Origin: Pedobacter sp. MC2016-15
GTDB lineage: Bacteria; Bacteroidota; Bacteroidia; Sphingobacteriales; Sphingobacteriaceae
Direction: 5' to 3'
NCBI RefSeq assembly: GCF_026239695.1
Contig: NZ_JAPIVS010000008.1
Span: 203,585 to 267,584, forward strand
Length of the DNA: 64,000 nucleotides
Part shown: one piece after another, positions 1 to 8,283 of the stretch
How the letters are laid out: each line of letters starts with the position of its first letter
Position numbering within the stretch: position 1 is the first letter of the stretch
Position numbers and translations under genes: made by a program
Notes under the pieces: generated by a model
What the model was told of the DNA's origin: nothing
Seen by the model: the letters and a program-made list of their open reading frames with translations, nothing else
Databases searched by the model: none

Positions 1-593
1 TGCTAACTGCCTGGCAATTTTTGATTGAACTTGGGCATGACGAGCAAAATCCCTTACAGTCCTTTAAACACGAACCTGTTCCGCTGGAAGGCAAAAGGGT
101 AGTGATCAACGGTGCTGGAGGAGGGGTGGGACATTTCGCGGTACAACTCGCGAAATGGAAGGGTGCATATGTCATCGCGGTGGCATCAGGTAAGCATGAA
201 GCGTTCCTGCGCGATCTTGAGGTGGATGAATTTATTGACTATACCAAGATTGTTCCCGAAAACGTTGTTCATGATGTTGATCTTGTTTTAGACGGAGTTG
301 GCGGTCCTACGACTGGCAGATTTCTACGTACGATAAAACGTGGTGGTGCCTTGTTCCCGGTTTTCCCATTAGGTTTCACAGATGCTGAAGTGGGTAAAGA
401 ACTTGGTGTAACGGTATCAGCAACGCAGGTTCGTTCGAGTGGTGCGCAGCTCGCAGAACTAGCTCCATTACTTAACGATGGAACAATACGGGTAGCCATT
501 GACAGTACGTTTCCGCTATCCGAAGCCCGCAAAGCACATGAACGTGCCGCTCAGGGTAACATCCAGGGTAAAATAGTTCTTACTGTAAGTTAG
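1..593 (+). CDS. MDR-family NADP-dependent oxidoreductase (C-terminal part)
   Basis: The reading frame is open to the left window edge (in-frame codons from base 3 read L-T-A-W-Q-F), so the gene starts outside the window and about the last 197 residues are present. The Rossmann motif GAGGGVGHFAVQLAK is the NAD(P)-binding glycine-rich loop of the medium-chain dehydrogenase/quinone oxidoreductase branch. No zinc-binding cysteine cluster is visible in the part shown, which fits a zinc-independent NADPH:quinone reductase or enoyl-reductase-like enzyme. The end GKIVLTVS is typical of this family. The substrate cannot be told. A hairpin terminator follows. Confidence 0.88.
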   Translation, partial: LTAWQFLIELGHDEQNPLQSFKHEPVPLEGKRVVINGAGGGVGHFAVQLAKWKGAYVIAVASGKHEAFLRDLEVDEFIDYTKIVPENVVHDVDLVLDGVGGPTTGRFLRTIKRGGALFPVFPLGFTDAEVGKELGVTVSATQVRSSGAQLAELAPLLNDGTIRVAIDSTFPLSEARKAHERAAQGNIQGKIVLTVS

Positions 594-651
594 TGGATGA
601 GATAGGTGCTCCCTGCTGCCGCACTAACAATTATAACTCATAATTTCTATT

Positions 652-687
652 GGGCCTGAAGATTTGGATAAAACTTCAGGCCTTTTC
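652..687 (+). terminator. Rho-independent terminator
   Basis: A perfect 9-bp inverted repeat, GGCCTGAAG (653-661) and CTTCAGGCC (674-682), is followed by TTTTC. It lies about 60 bases after the stop of the MDR oxidoreductase and separates it from the SDR cassette. Confidence 0.8.
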
Positions 688-725
688 ATAAGATCTATTC
701 TCCATTTCGGCTACAACCTAGCGAC

Positions 726-744
726 TTTTGCATACATTTTACCC
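726..744 (+). promoter_or_regulatory. Candidate AraC-type operator upstream of the SDR cassette
   Basis: The 19-bp stretch TTTTGCATACATTTTACCC lies 41 bp before the SDR start. A related stretch, TTTTGGATACGAAATACCC, lies on the minus strand at 49255-49273 before another SDR gene whose operon also carries an AraC paralogue; 14 of 19 positions agree. A near-match to the Bacteroidota -7 element (CAACTTTG) follows at about 757-764. The operator role is inference from the shared sequence and gene context. Confidence 0.35.
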
Positions 745-785
745 TGGCGTATCCTGCAACTTTGATGTAACAAAAAACATCAGAT

Positions 786-1577
786 ATGGATTTACAAAAT
801 AGCACAGTTCTGATCACCGGTGGGACCAGTGGAATCGGGTTGGAACTGGTCAAACAACTTACTGAACTTGGTACCCAAATCATCATTACCGGTCGTGATC
901 AGGATAAACTAGCGGAAACCCAAAGGCAATTTCCTAATGTGCAAACTTTTCAAAGTGATGTCAGCAATCCGCAGAATATCAGGCAGCTTTATGAAACTGT
1001 CACCCGGCAATTTCCCGACCTGAATATCATCATCAACAATGCTGGAGAGATGCGGCTGCTGGACCTGCAGGATACCGAAAAAAGCCTCGAGGACATTTCG
1101 CGGGAGATTGATATCAATCTTTCTGGAACCATCCAAATGGTGCACCAATTCTTACCGCAGCTAATTAAAAAGGATTCTGCAGCCGTTGTGAATGTTTCGT
1201 CGGGCATTGCTTTTATGCCCTATTCGGTAGCACCGGTGTACAGTGCCAGTAAAGCAGGAGTGAGGGCTTACACACAATCTTTGCGTTTGCAGCTGAAAGG
1301 GTCCAGCGTAAAGGTTTTTGAGATGATTCCTCCAGGCGTCAATACCAATCTGCAAAAAGACTGGGTGTTGCCAACTAATGAATCCATGATGATGGATGTC
1401 GGGAAAATGGTTAGCGTGGCCATCAAGGGATTGCAAAAAGACCAAACGGAACTCAAGCCTTTCCTCATTAGTGTCATCAAATTGGTAAGTCGGCTCATAC
1501 CAGGTACTCTGATCAATTTCGGGCACAGAGAATTTGAAAAATTCAAGCAATTAAATAGTAACATAATCCCTAATTAA
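786..1577 (+). CDS. SDR family oxidoreductase (DltE-like)
   Basis: A complete classical short-chain dehydrogenase of 263 aa. The cofactor loop TGGTSGIG is at residues 11-18, NNAG at 84-87, the catalytic Ser near 138-139 and the YSASK motif at 152-156, so the active site looks intact. The sequence resembles the DltE/YdfG-type soluble oxidoreductases that use NAD(P)H; the substrate is not evident. It is the first gene of a tight forward cassette with a DUF2147 protein (1 base apart), a small membrane protein and an AraC regulator, so the four genes are probably transcribed together. Confidence 0.9.
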   Translation: MDLQNSTVLITGGTSGIGLELVKQLTELGTQIIITGRDQDKLAETQRQFPNVQTFQSDVSNPQNIRQLYETVTRQFPDLNIIINNAGEMRLLDLQDTEKSLEDISREIDINLSGTIQMVHQFLPQLIKKDSAAVVNVSSGIAFMPYSVAPVYSASKAGVRAYTQSLRLQLKGSSVKVFEMIPPGVNTNLQKDWVLPTNESMMMDVGKMVSVAIKGLQKDQTELKPFLISVIKLVSRLIPGTLINFGHREFEKFKQLNSNIIPN

Positions 1578-1578
1578 C

Positions 1579-2013
1579 ATGAAAAAAACAATTTTAGCGG
1601 CAATCATGATGCTTTTAACAATGGCAACTTTTGCTCAGAAACTACCAGCAGAGCAGATTCTTGGCACTTGGCAATGTACTGACTATACTATAGAGGTTTA
1701 TAAAGCCGCCGGTACATATTCGGCCAAACTTTTGTGGTCAAGTGATATGTTTGAGGGCGATGGGAAAACATCCAAAAGAGATTTGAAGAACCCTAACGAA
1801 AAACTAAGAAACAGGCCGGTGCAGGGGCTGACACATATCACGGGACTTGTCTATAAAGATGGCGAGTTTGTAGATGGCAAATTATATAGTGTGCAGGATG
1901 GAAATATGTATAGCCTAAAAGCCAAGCTTAACGGTGTTGATGACCTCGAAACAAGGGGTTATAAAGGTGTACCTATGCTAGGCAAAACATACAAATGGAA
2001 ACGTATGCAATAA
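1579..2013 (+). CDS. DUF2147 domain-containing secreted protein
   Basis: 144 aa with an N-terminal signal peptide (MKKTILAAIMMLLTMATFAQ, cleavage probably after about residue 20). The body shows DUF2147 features: an ILGTWQ start, a charged K-R-D-L-K-N-P-N-E-K-L-R segment, and a closing G-Y-K-G-V-P-M-L-G-K-T-Y-K-W-K-R-M. The family is small, secreted and lipocalin-like, of unknown function. It directly follows the SDR gene and has a paralogue at 44711-45166 in a cassette of similar composition, so the link to a dehydrogenase and an AraC regulator occurs twice. Confidence 0.88.
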   Translation: MKKTILAAIMMLLTMATFAQKLPAEQILGTWQCTDYTIEVYKAAGTYSAKLLWSSDMFEGDGKTSKRDLKNPNEKLRNRPVQGLTHITGLVYKDGEFVDGKLYSVQDGNMYSLKAKLNGVDDLETRGYKGVPMLGKTYKWKRMQ

Positions 2014-2028
2014 CAAAATCTAAAAGCA

Positions 2029-2382
2029 ATGATAAAAAACATTATTTCATTAATACTGCTGATCGTATCTGTATCGCTCAGCTTTAAACACGCATGGGAT
2101 ACGGCACATTATCAGACCAACCCGACATCGCTGGACATGATGACAACCCTCGGGATAAATAAGTCGGCCGTACCGGTATTCGTGATTTTGACTCTCGCTA
2201 TCGGTGTGCTTTTGCTTATCCCTCAGACATTCTTTCTCGGGAATATGCTGAATGCTATTTCTATCCTCCTGATCATGGGACTAGCATTACGCTCGGGAAA
2301 CTATAAGATCGCTTTGATGGAGATTCCTTTTTTAGCGATGCCACTTATCATGATCTGGCTGAAATATCCTTTTAAAAATTAA
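2029..2382 (+). CDS. Small integral membrane protein
   Basis: 117 aa, very hydrophobic, with about four likely membrane segments (near residues 3-19, 47-66, 70-86 and 94-111). No catalytic motif is visible and I do not recognise the family; the size and topology are DoxX-like, but the evidence is weak. It lies 15 bases after the DUF2147 gene and 12 bases before the AraC gene, so it belongs to the same transcription unit. The other DUF2147/AraC cassette (43734-46912) also has a membrane protein, but a longer one that does not look homologous. Confidence 0.75.
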   Translation: MIKNIISLILLIVSVSLSFKHAWDTAHYQTNPTSLDMMTTLGINKSAVPVFVILTLAIGVLLLIPQTFFLGNMLNAISILLIMGLALRSGNYKIALMEIPFLAMPLIMIWLKYPFKN

Positions 2383-2394
2383 CTAAATTGCCAT

Positions 2395-3303
2395 ATGTCT
2401 AACGATGTGCCATATAGAATTAAGTCGATAACAGAGATTCACCGCTTGATGGGGCTGCCAAAGCCTCATCATCCTCTCATCAGTATTGTTGATCTCAAAG
2501 GGTTTAAAAATGACCATGATATCGATGCTGTGATTTTCGATCTGTATGTGATCTCCATGAAAAGGGGCTGCGACAACCTGTTTTACGGACAGCAGAAGTA
2601 TGATTTTGATGAAGGCTTGATGGGCTTCATGTCCCCGGGGCAGGTCCTGCGTGGCGAGGAGAATGGTCTGCCGCCAGCTTTGGAAGGTTGGATGCTTTTT
2701 ATACACCCCGATTTCCTCTGGAATACATCGCTTGCAGCAAAGATTAAGAAATACGAATTCTTTAGCTATGCGACCAATGAAGCGCTGTTTCTTTCTGATA
2801 AAGAAGAAACTGTTATCAATGGCATTATCATGAATATCAGAAATGAATATCATACCAACATCGACAAGTTCAGTCAGGATATTATTATTTCAAATATTGA
2901 AACACTGCTGAATTACGCCGAACGCTTTTATCAGCGGCAATTTATTACCCGGAAGATAACGAATAGTAGGATACTGGGCAGATTGGAGGAGCTAGTGGAT
3001 GGATACCTCAACAATGATGCTTTGCTCTCAAAAGGGGCTCCAACGGTGCAGTATGTTGCTGAAACTTTGAACATATCCTCTAAATATCTGAGTAGCTTGC
3101 TGAAACAACTAACTGGACAAACTACCCAACAGATCATCCAGGAGAAGCTGATTGAAAAAGCGAAAGAAAAGCTGTCTACGACTGAACTATCCGTGAGTGA
3201 GATTGCCTACGGTTTAGGCTTTGAGCATTCTCAGTCATTCAGTAAATTATTCAAAAGCAAGACCAAACAATCACCATTGGCGTTTCGGGCTTCCTTTACT
3301 TAG
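2395..3303 (+). CDS. AraC family transcriptional regulator
   Basis: 302 aa. Residues about 200-300 carry two helix-turn-helix motifs: VQYVAETLNISSKYLSSLLKQ, then LSVSEIAYGLGFEHSQSFSKLFK, which ends in the usual AraC KTKQSPLAFR signature. The N-terminal 180 residues form the sensor domain shared with three other paralogues here (21546, 45197 and 46946), with blocks such as YGQQKYDFDEGLM and IHPDFLW. It closes the SDR/DUF2147/membrane cassette and probably regulates it; the ligand is unknown. Confidence 0.92.
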   Translation: MSNDVPYRIKSITEIHRLMGLPKPHHPLISIVDLKGFKNDHDIDAVIFDLYVISMKRGCDNLFYGQQKYDFDEGLMGFMSPGQVLRGEENGLPPALEGWMLFIHPDFLWNTSLAAKIKKYEFFSYATNEALFLSDKEETVINGIIMNIRNEYHTNIDKFSQDIIISNIETLLNYAERFYQRQFITRKITNSRILGRLEELVDGYLNNDALLSKGAPTVQYVAETLNISSKYLSSLLKQLTGQTTQQIIQEKLIEKAKEKLSTTELSVSEIAYGLGFEHSQSFSKLFKSKTKQSPLAFRASFT

Positions 3304-3315
3304 AGACCACTTCAA

Positions 3316-3933
3316 CTACATAAACAAATCTGGTGTAACTCTCTTAATGTAATTATCGTATAATTTACTTTCAGTGCTCAAAGGATTATATGTGATATAA
3401 TGAATATACCTATTTCTGAATATATCAGCATAATGTATTTCTATATCACACCCTACACTGACCTTGGATTTATAACCACTATCACTAATTATAACCTTCG
3501 GCTCACCAATGGCATAAATAGTCAGGTTATAGTTAGGATCCAATTGCTTTGTGTGATAGGGCTCCCTAATTAACCAATTAGTGTCTGAAACTTTTATATC
3601 AATATCTTTGATCGAGTTTTTGGCAATATTCTTTATCGAGAAGCCGAGATGTGTCCTTGTTTTATCTTCATTTTCTGGATTTATTTCAGTGTCAACTCTT
3701 CCCATGGTAGAAGAAAATGATGGTACAACTTCTGATTGAAAACGTGCCTGTTCAATCTGTTGAACTTTCAATTGTGAACTCAATGTTTCCTGTTGTGATT
3801 TAAGAACTTTATTCTGTGATCGGAGAGTTAAATAAACTAGAATCCCAGTTCCAGCAGTGACAAAAAAGACGCCCCAGTCTGAAACCGTTCCCCATACTTC
3901 TGCGTCAAATGCGCCAAAATTGTTAATGTTCAT
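3316..3933 (-). CDS. Hypothetical protein with N-terminal membrane anchor
   Basis: 205 aa, convergent with the AraC gene and ending 12 bases after it. A single hydrophobic segment (about residues 14-36, WGVFFVTAGTGILVYLTL) is followed by a Q/E/K-rich stretch likely to be coiled coil (about 40-65), then a soluble beta-rich domain of unknown family. One N-terminal membrane helix plus a short coiled coil is seen in many membrane-tethered proteins of accessory regions. No catalytic residues can be named and I do not recognise the function. Confidence 0.7.
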   Translation of the reverse strand: MNINNFGAFDAEVWGTVSDWGVFFVTAGTGILVYLTLRSQNKVLKSQQETLSSQLKVQQIEQARFQSEVVPSFSSTMGRVDTEINPENEDKTRTHLGFSIKNIAKNSIKDIDIKVSDTNWLIREPYHTKQLDPNYNLTIYAIGEPKVIISDSGYKSKVSVGCDIEIHYADIFRNRYIHYITYNPLSTESKLYDNYIKRVTPDLFM

Positions 3934-4359
3934 ATGATAAAGAGGTTAACGGAAAGCAAGAATTTTTCTTGATCATAAAAATTATATATTTTAAATTATC
4001 TGAACAGCAAATTAGTCAAAAAAACACATTACCGTAAATACAATTTCAATATCTGAGTGTCATATACTGTATACCAATTCCGGGTACAGTTCAATATGGC
4101 GGACGAAGAGACATTAAACCTCGACTTCGGTCACTATAGTAGCTTCAAATTGTGCATAGAAGCCAAGCATTAACATCTACTACTTCCTCAGTATAAAACT
4201 GGGAATGTCCCCGCCGTCTCTTTTAGCGATAAAAGGAAAATGTAATTTAGTATAAACGATTGTTCATTTGAAATATATGATTTCTGAATGCTCTACATCT
4301 TGGACCTGATACAACTATTGCCAATTCAGAATCAATTAGGTACCCTTTAAATCTAAAAT
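3934..4359. other. Intergenic region, nothing recognised
   Basis: 426 bases between divergent genes. I see no open reading frame with convincing coding character, no RNA gene and no strong hairpin. It must hold the promoters of the flanking genes, but no clear TAnnTTTG element stands out. Confidence 0.5.
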
Positions 4360-4722
4360 ATGATGAAAACACATAGTGCAAAAGAAGAAAGAAAACTTTC
4401 AGCAAAGGTTGGAATTAAGGCTACAGCGCCAATAATCTTATTTGGTAATCTCACATTGCCGCCTTGGGTTGAAGGAGGAGGAGGAGGTGGTGGTGGACCA
4501 CAGTTCCCAGGTAATGATCCATTTCCTGGCGGAGATCCAGGGAGTGGTGGAGTAGGAGGTGGTTGCGGAGGCTATGGTGAATGGATGGCAGGTCAAGTTA
4601 CAGTAGCTAGCGATTTCGTATCAGAAACTGTTACTAATATTGATCCCTCACATAGGACAATCACATACACCTGGATACCTTTCAAACAGGTGGGCAATAT
4701 TTATAGATATGAAAAGTCGTGA
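4360..4722 (+). CDS. Glycine-rich hypothetical protein, 5' part of a probably frameshifted gene
   Basis: 120 aa. The N-terminal 35 residues are charged then hydrophobic (IKATAPIILFGNLTLPPW). Residues about 39-75 are mostly Gly with Pro and Asp, including a run of eight glycines. The frame stops at a TGA (4720-4722), just where a second frame continues with sensible sequence (KSREVATQELIAGSWEF...). Dropping one A of the gaaaag at 4711-4716 would join both into one protein of about 210 aa. I therefore read it as one gene broken by a single-base frameshift or sequence error. The family is not recognised. Confidence 0.55.
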   Translation: MMKTHSAKEERKLSAKVGIKATAPIILFGNLTLPPWVEGGGGGGGGPQFPGNDPFPGGDPGSGGVGGGCGGYGEWMAGQVTVASDFVSETVTNIDPSHRTITYTWIPFKQVGNIYRYEKS

Positions 4723-4993
4723 GGTAGCCACACAAGAGTTGATAGCTGGTTCGTGGGAATTTACAGCACTTTCACATCAAGGCGTTATACTGGCTGGTTT
4801 AACTTCTGGATTTACCCTGCAGTGGTTTGATTTGAATACACCCGAAACTTCAATTACTCCAACTGTAGCAACAGTGACATTAAATTTTAGAATTAGACAA
4901 TCATTCAATTGCGGTGGTTTTCCTTTTGAATGGAACATGAGATTTGCTGATGGCAGTACTAACGGATATGCTCAACATCATTTTTATGTGTGA
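4709..4993 (+). CDS. Hypothetical protein, 3' part of the frameshifted glycine-rich gene
   Basis: 94 aa from the in-frame ATG at 4709, overlapping the previous frame by 14 bases. The sequence (GSWEFTALSHQGVILAGLTSGF... NCGGFPFEWNMRFADG) looks like alternating beta-strands with no obvious active site. It is more likely the C-terminal half of the upstream glycine-rich protein than a separate gene. The next gene starts 7 bases after its stop, so the unit is probably an operon. Confidence 0.5.
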   Translation: MKSREVATQELIAGSWEFTALSHQGVILAGLTSGFTLQWFDLNTPETSITPTVATVTLNFRIRQSFNCGGFPFEWNMRFADGSTNGYAQHHFYV

Positions 4994-5000
4994 TAAGCTT

Positions 5001-5789
5001 ATGAATATGTATTTCAATAGAAGAAATTCCTTACTTGTGATTGCGATTATCTTGATATTCTGTGCATTTACCCATTCAAAAGTTGATTCCAAATTTAAAG
5101 CCTTACATATCAGTTGGGTTTTTCAAATGTTAATTGATGGGGAACTTGTTGCGGAACGCCAGTATGCTGACGTTTTTTGTTCAAAAGACTACCTCATTGC
5201 AAGAACGCGTCAAAATAATTTTACAGTTGATACCAGACTGAAACCTGGCACCAATGAAGTATTGGAAGAAAAGACTACTATCGATTCTAGCTACGTCTAT
5301 TATATCAGTAAAAAAGGGGAAAAGTATGGACTTGCTTTTAATTCGTCGATCTATAAAACAGGAAAGCATATTAAAATTGATGTGGACTCTTTTATTAATT
5401 CAACCCTAACACCTCCTGCATTTTTCTATAGCGTAAAAAGTAAGGGAAAAGATTCAATGTACGTTGAGCGTGACGTGGACAAGGGAATATTGATAGAAAA
5501 ATATCTAAACAGAAGGCGAGAGGTCCAGGAACCTGACTCCAGCTATTTTTATTTCAGAAAAAAGCCAATGCCATATTCGTTTATTGTAAAAGATAAACGC
5601 GATGATGATATGTACCTCTATAAAATGAGAGCAATCTGTAATGCAAGCCCCAACGGGAAATTTCCAAATATCAATTATCCTGTAAAGAAGTATGAACATG
5701 CTTTTGAAATTATAGAAATTGATGTTCCGGAACCTGAATTGCAGAAGGTAATTGAGAGTTTTAAGCAAGCCAGTCAGATCATAAAGTAG
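5001..5789 (+). CDS. Secreted or membrane-anchored hypothetical protein
   Basis: I chose the ATG at 5001 (262 aa) because it lies 7 bases after the previous stop and gives a signal-anchor start: MNMYFNRRNSLLVIAIILIFCAF. An upstream in-frame start at 4944 would overlap the previous gene widely. The mature part is charged and rich in Tyr and Lys, with no recognised domain or catalytic motif. It probably sits in the periplasm or at the inner membrane, co-expressed with the glycine-rich gene. A hairpin overlaps its stop codon. Confidence 0.7.
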   Translation: MNMYFNRRNSLLVIAIILIFCAFTHSKVDSKFKALHISWVFQMLIDGELVAERQYADVFCSKDYLIARTRQNNFTVDTRLKPGTNEVLEEKTTIDSSYVYYISKKGEKYGLAFNSSIYKTGKHIKIDVDSFINSTLTPPAFFYSVKSKGKDSMYVERDVDKGILIEKYLNRRREVQEPDSSYFYFRKKPMPYSFIVKDKRDDDMYLYKMRAICNASPNGKFPNINYPVKKYEHAFEIIEIDVPEPELQKVIESFKQASQIIK

Positions 5790-5815
5790 GCGCTGTTTAC
5801 ATAGACAGCGCCTAC
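5786..5815. terminator. Bidirectional hairpin terminator between convergent genes
   Basis: A perfect 11-bp inverted repeat, GTAGGCGCTGT (5786-5796) and ACAGCGCCTAC (5805-5815), overlaps the stop of the upstream gene and precedes the end of the trehalase gene on the other strand. There is no long T run, but the position between convergent genes supports the call. Confidence 0.7.
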
Positions 5816-5836
5816 ATAGTTGAGCTCGAGATTAAG

Positions 5837-7372
5837 CTAGTATTTTTTCATCCATAAATATATCGCATTCGTCCAGCCAAAACCATCCTGGTTTGGATAT
5901 TCTCCACCTCCGGCTGGGAGATCAATATCTACTACATTGTACTTCTCCATCATCTTACCAGTTTCTCTGAAAACCTTATCATTCAAAGCAATCCAACGAT
6001 TCTTCAATTCGTCTGCAGTATCATCAAAATTGTAATTGCGAAGCGCTACGTAGGTCATGTATTGCAGAGGAGCCCAACCATTAGGGAAGTCCCACTGCTG
6101 GCCACTCTCGTACAGCGAGGAAACAACTCCGCCATTTTTCAGGAAGCTCTCCTTGATATGTTCATGAACATGACTCGCCTGTTCGTCGGTAGCAATCTTG
6201 AAAACCAGCGGATATACTGCTGCCAGAGACATGATTTTGGTGGATTTATTTAAGGATATATCGTAGTCCATGAAAAATTGCTTCTCTTCATTCCAGCAAT
6301 ATTGCATGATTGCTTTCTTCCTCTGTTCAGCCTTCTCCAGAAAATGGCCGGAAGGTTCAGAAAATTCGCTATGGTCATACGCTTTTGACAAGGTTAACTC
6401 CAATTCGTATAAAAGGCAGTTTAAATCTACCGGTATCAGGTCTGTTGTTTGAACGCTTTCTATATGATCGGCATCCCTGAACCAGCGGCAGGAAAAATCC
6501 CAGCCCGACTCGCAAGCTGCCCTGATGTGCCTGTAAAATGTTGAAGGCTCCACACCATATGAAGTAGTCTGATGCGCCATTTCAACATCTTCATGATATG
6601 ATTCAGGACGGGGAGCAGCAAGATCATCCCAGTATCGGTTCAGGAAACTTCCGTCTGGCAGTAAAACTACCCGTCGGAACTTCGTTTCACTGTCTGACAG
6701 GCGGAAGTACCCATCCATCCAGTAATTGTATTCTTTCTGAAGGTGCGGAAGATATTTGGCAAATACTTCCGGTCCGTCAATCTCTGCGAGCAGAGATATC
6801 ATTGGAGCGAAAAAAGGAGGCTGGGAGCGGGTAAGGTAATAACTCCTGTTTGCATTTGGAATATGGCCATATGCATCAACCAGGTATGCGAAGTTATCAA
6901 CCATATCTCTGATAAGATCATACTTGCCTGCAGTTTGTAAACCTAACATTGTGAAGTAGCTATCCCAATAGTACAGGCCTCTGAACCTGCCGCCGGGAAC
7001 AATATAAGATTTTGGAACAGGCAACATGGAGCAATCTGACTGCGTTGCCCGTGTTAACAGTGGCCAGAGCCGATTGATATGTTCAGTGGTAGGCAGCGTT
7101 TGGTCGCTGATATAATCTGTTTTGATAGGCTGCGGTATCTCAAAATACGCTTCTACAAATTCAGCAAGATTAAAGTTCTCCAAATGTTTCTCAATTTCAT
7201 ATAAACTCAGGATTTCTTCAGGAGAACGCTTGGGGCAACAATCAGCAAATGTTATTGAATCAGAAAAGATTTGTTGCATTTGCACATCGTGAAACAAGGG
7301 GCCAAATAACTGATCTGGTGGTAAAATAGCAGGTACTACACTATATATTGGTGAGGGATTCGTCGATATCAT
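5837..7372 (-). CDS. treF: Alpha,alpha-trehalase (GH37), probably cytoplasmic
   Basis: 511 aa. Both trehalase signatures are present: PGGRF...YYWDSYF at residues 126-140 and QWDFPNGWAPLQ at 426-437. The expected catalytic acids can be placed at Asp292 (ESGWDFS) and Glu491 (GGGEYPNQDG). It hydrolyses trehalose to two glucose in the (alpha/alpha)6 barrel fold. There is no signal peptide, so it is likely cytoplasmic like E. coli TreF. A LuxR-type response regulator lies 73 bases upstream on the same strand and may be co-transcribed, which suggests osmotic or stress control (inference). Confidence 0.95.
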   Translation of the reverse strand: MISTNPSPIYSVVPAILPPDQLFGPLFHDVQMQQIFSDSITFADCCPKRSPEEILSLYEIEKHLENFNLAEFVEAYFEIPQPIKTDYISDQTLPTTEHINRLWPLLTRATQSDCSMLPVPKSYIVPGGRFRGLYYWDSYFTMLGLQTAGKYDLIRDMVDNFAYLVDAYGHIPNANRSYYLTRSQPPFFAPMISLLAEIDGPEVFAKYLPHLQKEYNYWMDGYFRLSDSETKFRRVVLLPDGSFLNRYWDDLAAPRPESYHEDVEMAHQTTSYGVEPSTFYRHIRAACESGWDFSCRWFRDADHIESVQTTDLIPVDLNCLLYELELTLSKAYDHSEFSEPSGHFLEKAEQRKKAIMQYCWNEEKQFFMDYDISLNKSTKIMSLAAVYPLVFKIATDEQASHVHEHIKESFLKNGGVVSSLYESGQQWDFPNGWAPLQYMTYVALRNYNFDDTADELKNRWIALNDKVFRETGKMMEKYNVVDIDLPAGGGEYPNQDGFGWTNAIYLWMKKY

Positions 7373-7445
7373 TATGTTGTGTTTTTAATAATAACGCATT
7401 TCCGGCATTTATGTTAGGTTTTTTTCTATACTTTGGAAGCGAATT

Positions 7446-8096
7446 TTATTCCAACGATCCAGAACGCATAGCCGTGCATATTAATTCTGCCACATTACGT
7501 ACTTTAAATTTATCTAACAGCGCTTGCCTGTGACCTTCAACAGTTCTTTTACTTAAAAATAATTCATCACACATTTCATGATTGGTGCGTCCCTTAGAAA
7601 GCAGTACCAGCACTTCGTGCTCACGTGAAGATAATTCAAAGTCTGGAGCCTGCAAGGAGGTACGGGGGCGGTTCCGCTCCACATTGCTAAATATATGGTT
7701 TATTGCCAGGGAAGGGCAAATGTACTGTCCGCCTGAATGCACGTGATTGATTGCAAATTTCAATTCATTTGCTGAGGCAGATTTCATCATATATGCACTT
7801 GCGCCAGCACGGAATGCTTCATAAACAAAATTGTCATTGTTGTGCATAGACAATACAATGACTTTTACATCTAAAGACTTCTCTTTTATTTTCCTGGTGA
7901 GTGCCAGGCCATCCATTACAGGCATATCAATGTCAGTCAATACAACGTCTACCTTAATTTGCTGATCGAGAATTTCTACAGCCTGCAGCCCGTTTTCCGC
8001 TTCTCCAACCACATTTATGCTCTTCTCGGATTCCAATAGATATTTTAATCCTTCACGCAGGATAGTGTGATCTTCGGCAATAAGAATGTTAGTCAT
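7446..8096 (-). CDS. Response regulator, NarL/LuxR type
   Basis: 216 aa with the start placed at the ATG giving MTNILIAEDH, the usual receiver opening. Acidic residues in IAEDH, the phosphoacceptor Asp in VLTDIDMPVMDG and the Lys in MMKSAS complete the receiver. A C-terminal LuxR helix-turn-helix follows (about residues 150-210, LSSREHEVLVLLSKGRTNHEM, then FLSKRTVEGH). It should bind DNA when phosphorylated. The nearest kinase-like gene (8284-8907) lacks an ATPase domain, so the partner kinase is probably elsewhere. Confidence 0.93.
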   Translation of the reverse strand: MTNILIAEDHTILREGLKYLLESEKSINVVGEAENGLQAVEILDQQIKVDVVLTDIDMPVMDGLALTRKIKEKSLDVKVIVLSMHNNDNFVYEAFRAGASAYMMKSASANELKFAINHVHSGGQYICPSLAINHIFSNVERNRPRTSLQAPDFELSSREHEVLVLLSKGRTNHEMCDELFLSKRTVEGHRQALLDKFKVRNVAELICTAMRSGSLE

Positions 8097-8283
8097 TAGT
8101 GGATTTGTTAGGTAAAACTGATCAACCAACGTTCATTATGGTGTGTAATGAATTAATTAGTGATGATTAGTAACAAGTGATACACAAAAAGGTTGTGAAA
8201 TTCGTGAATTATTATGCAAGTTATGCTTCTCTAATACTTCAGATCGTGTATAAATTGCCCATGTTAAGTGATTTTTAAATAGC

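Noticed and set aside
4360..4722. Glycine-rich protein as a RiPP precursor
   Set aside because: It has a leader-like start and Gly-rich middle, but no modification enzyme or transporter nearby and the sequence continues as a larger protein in the next frame.
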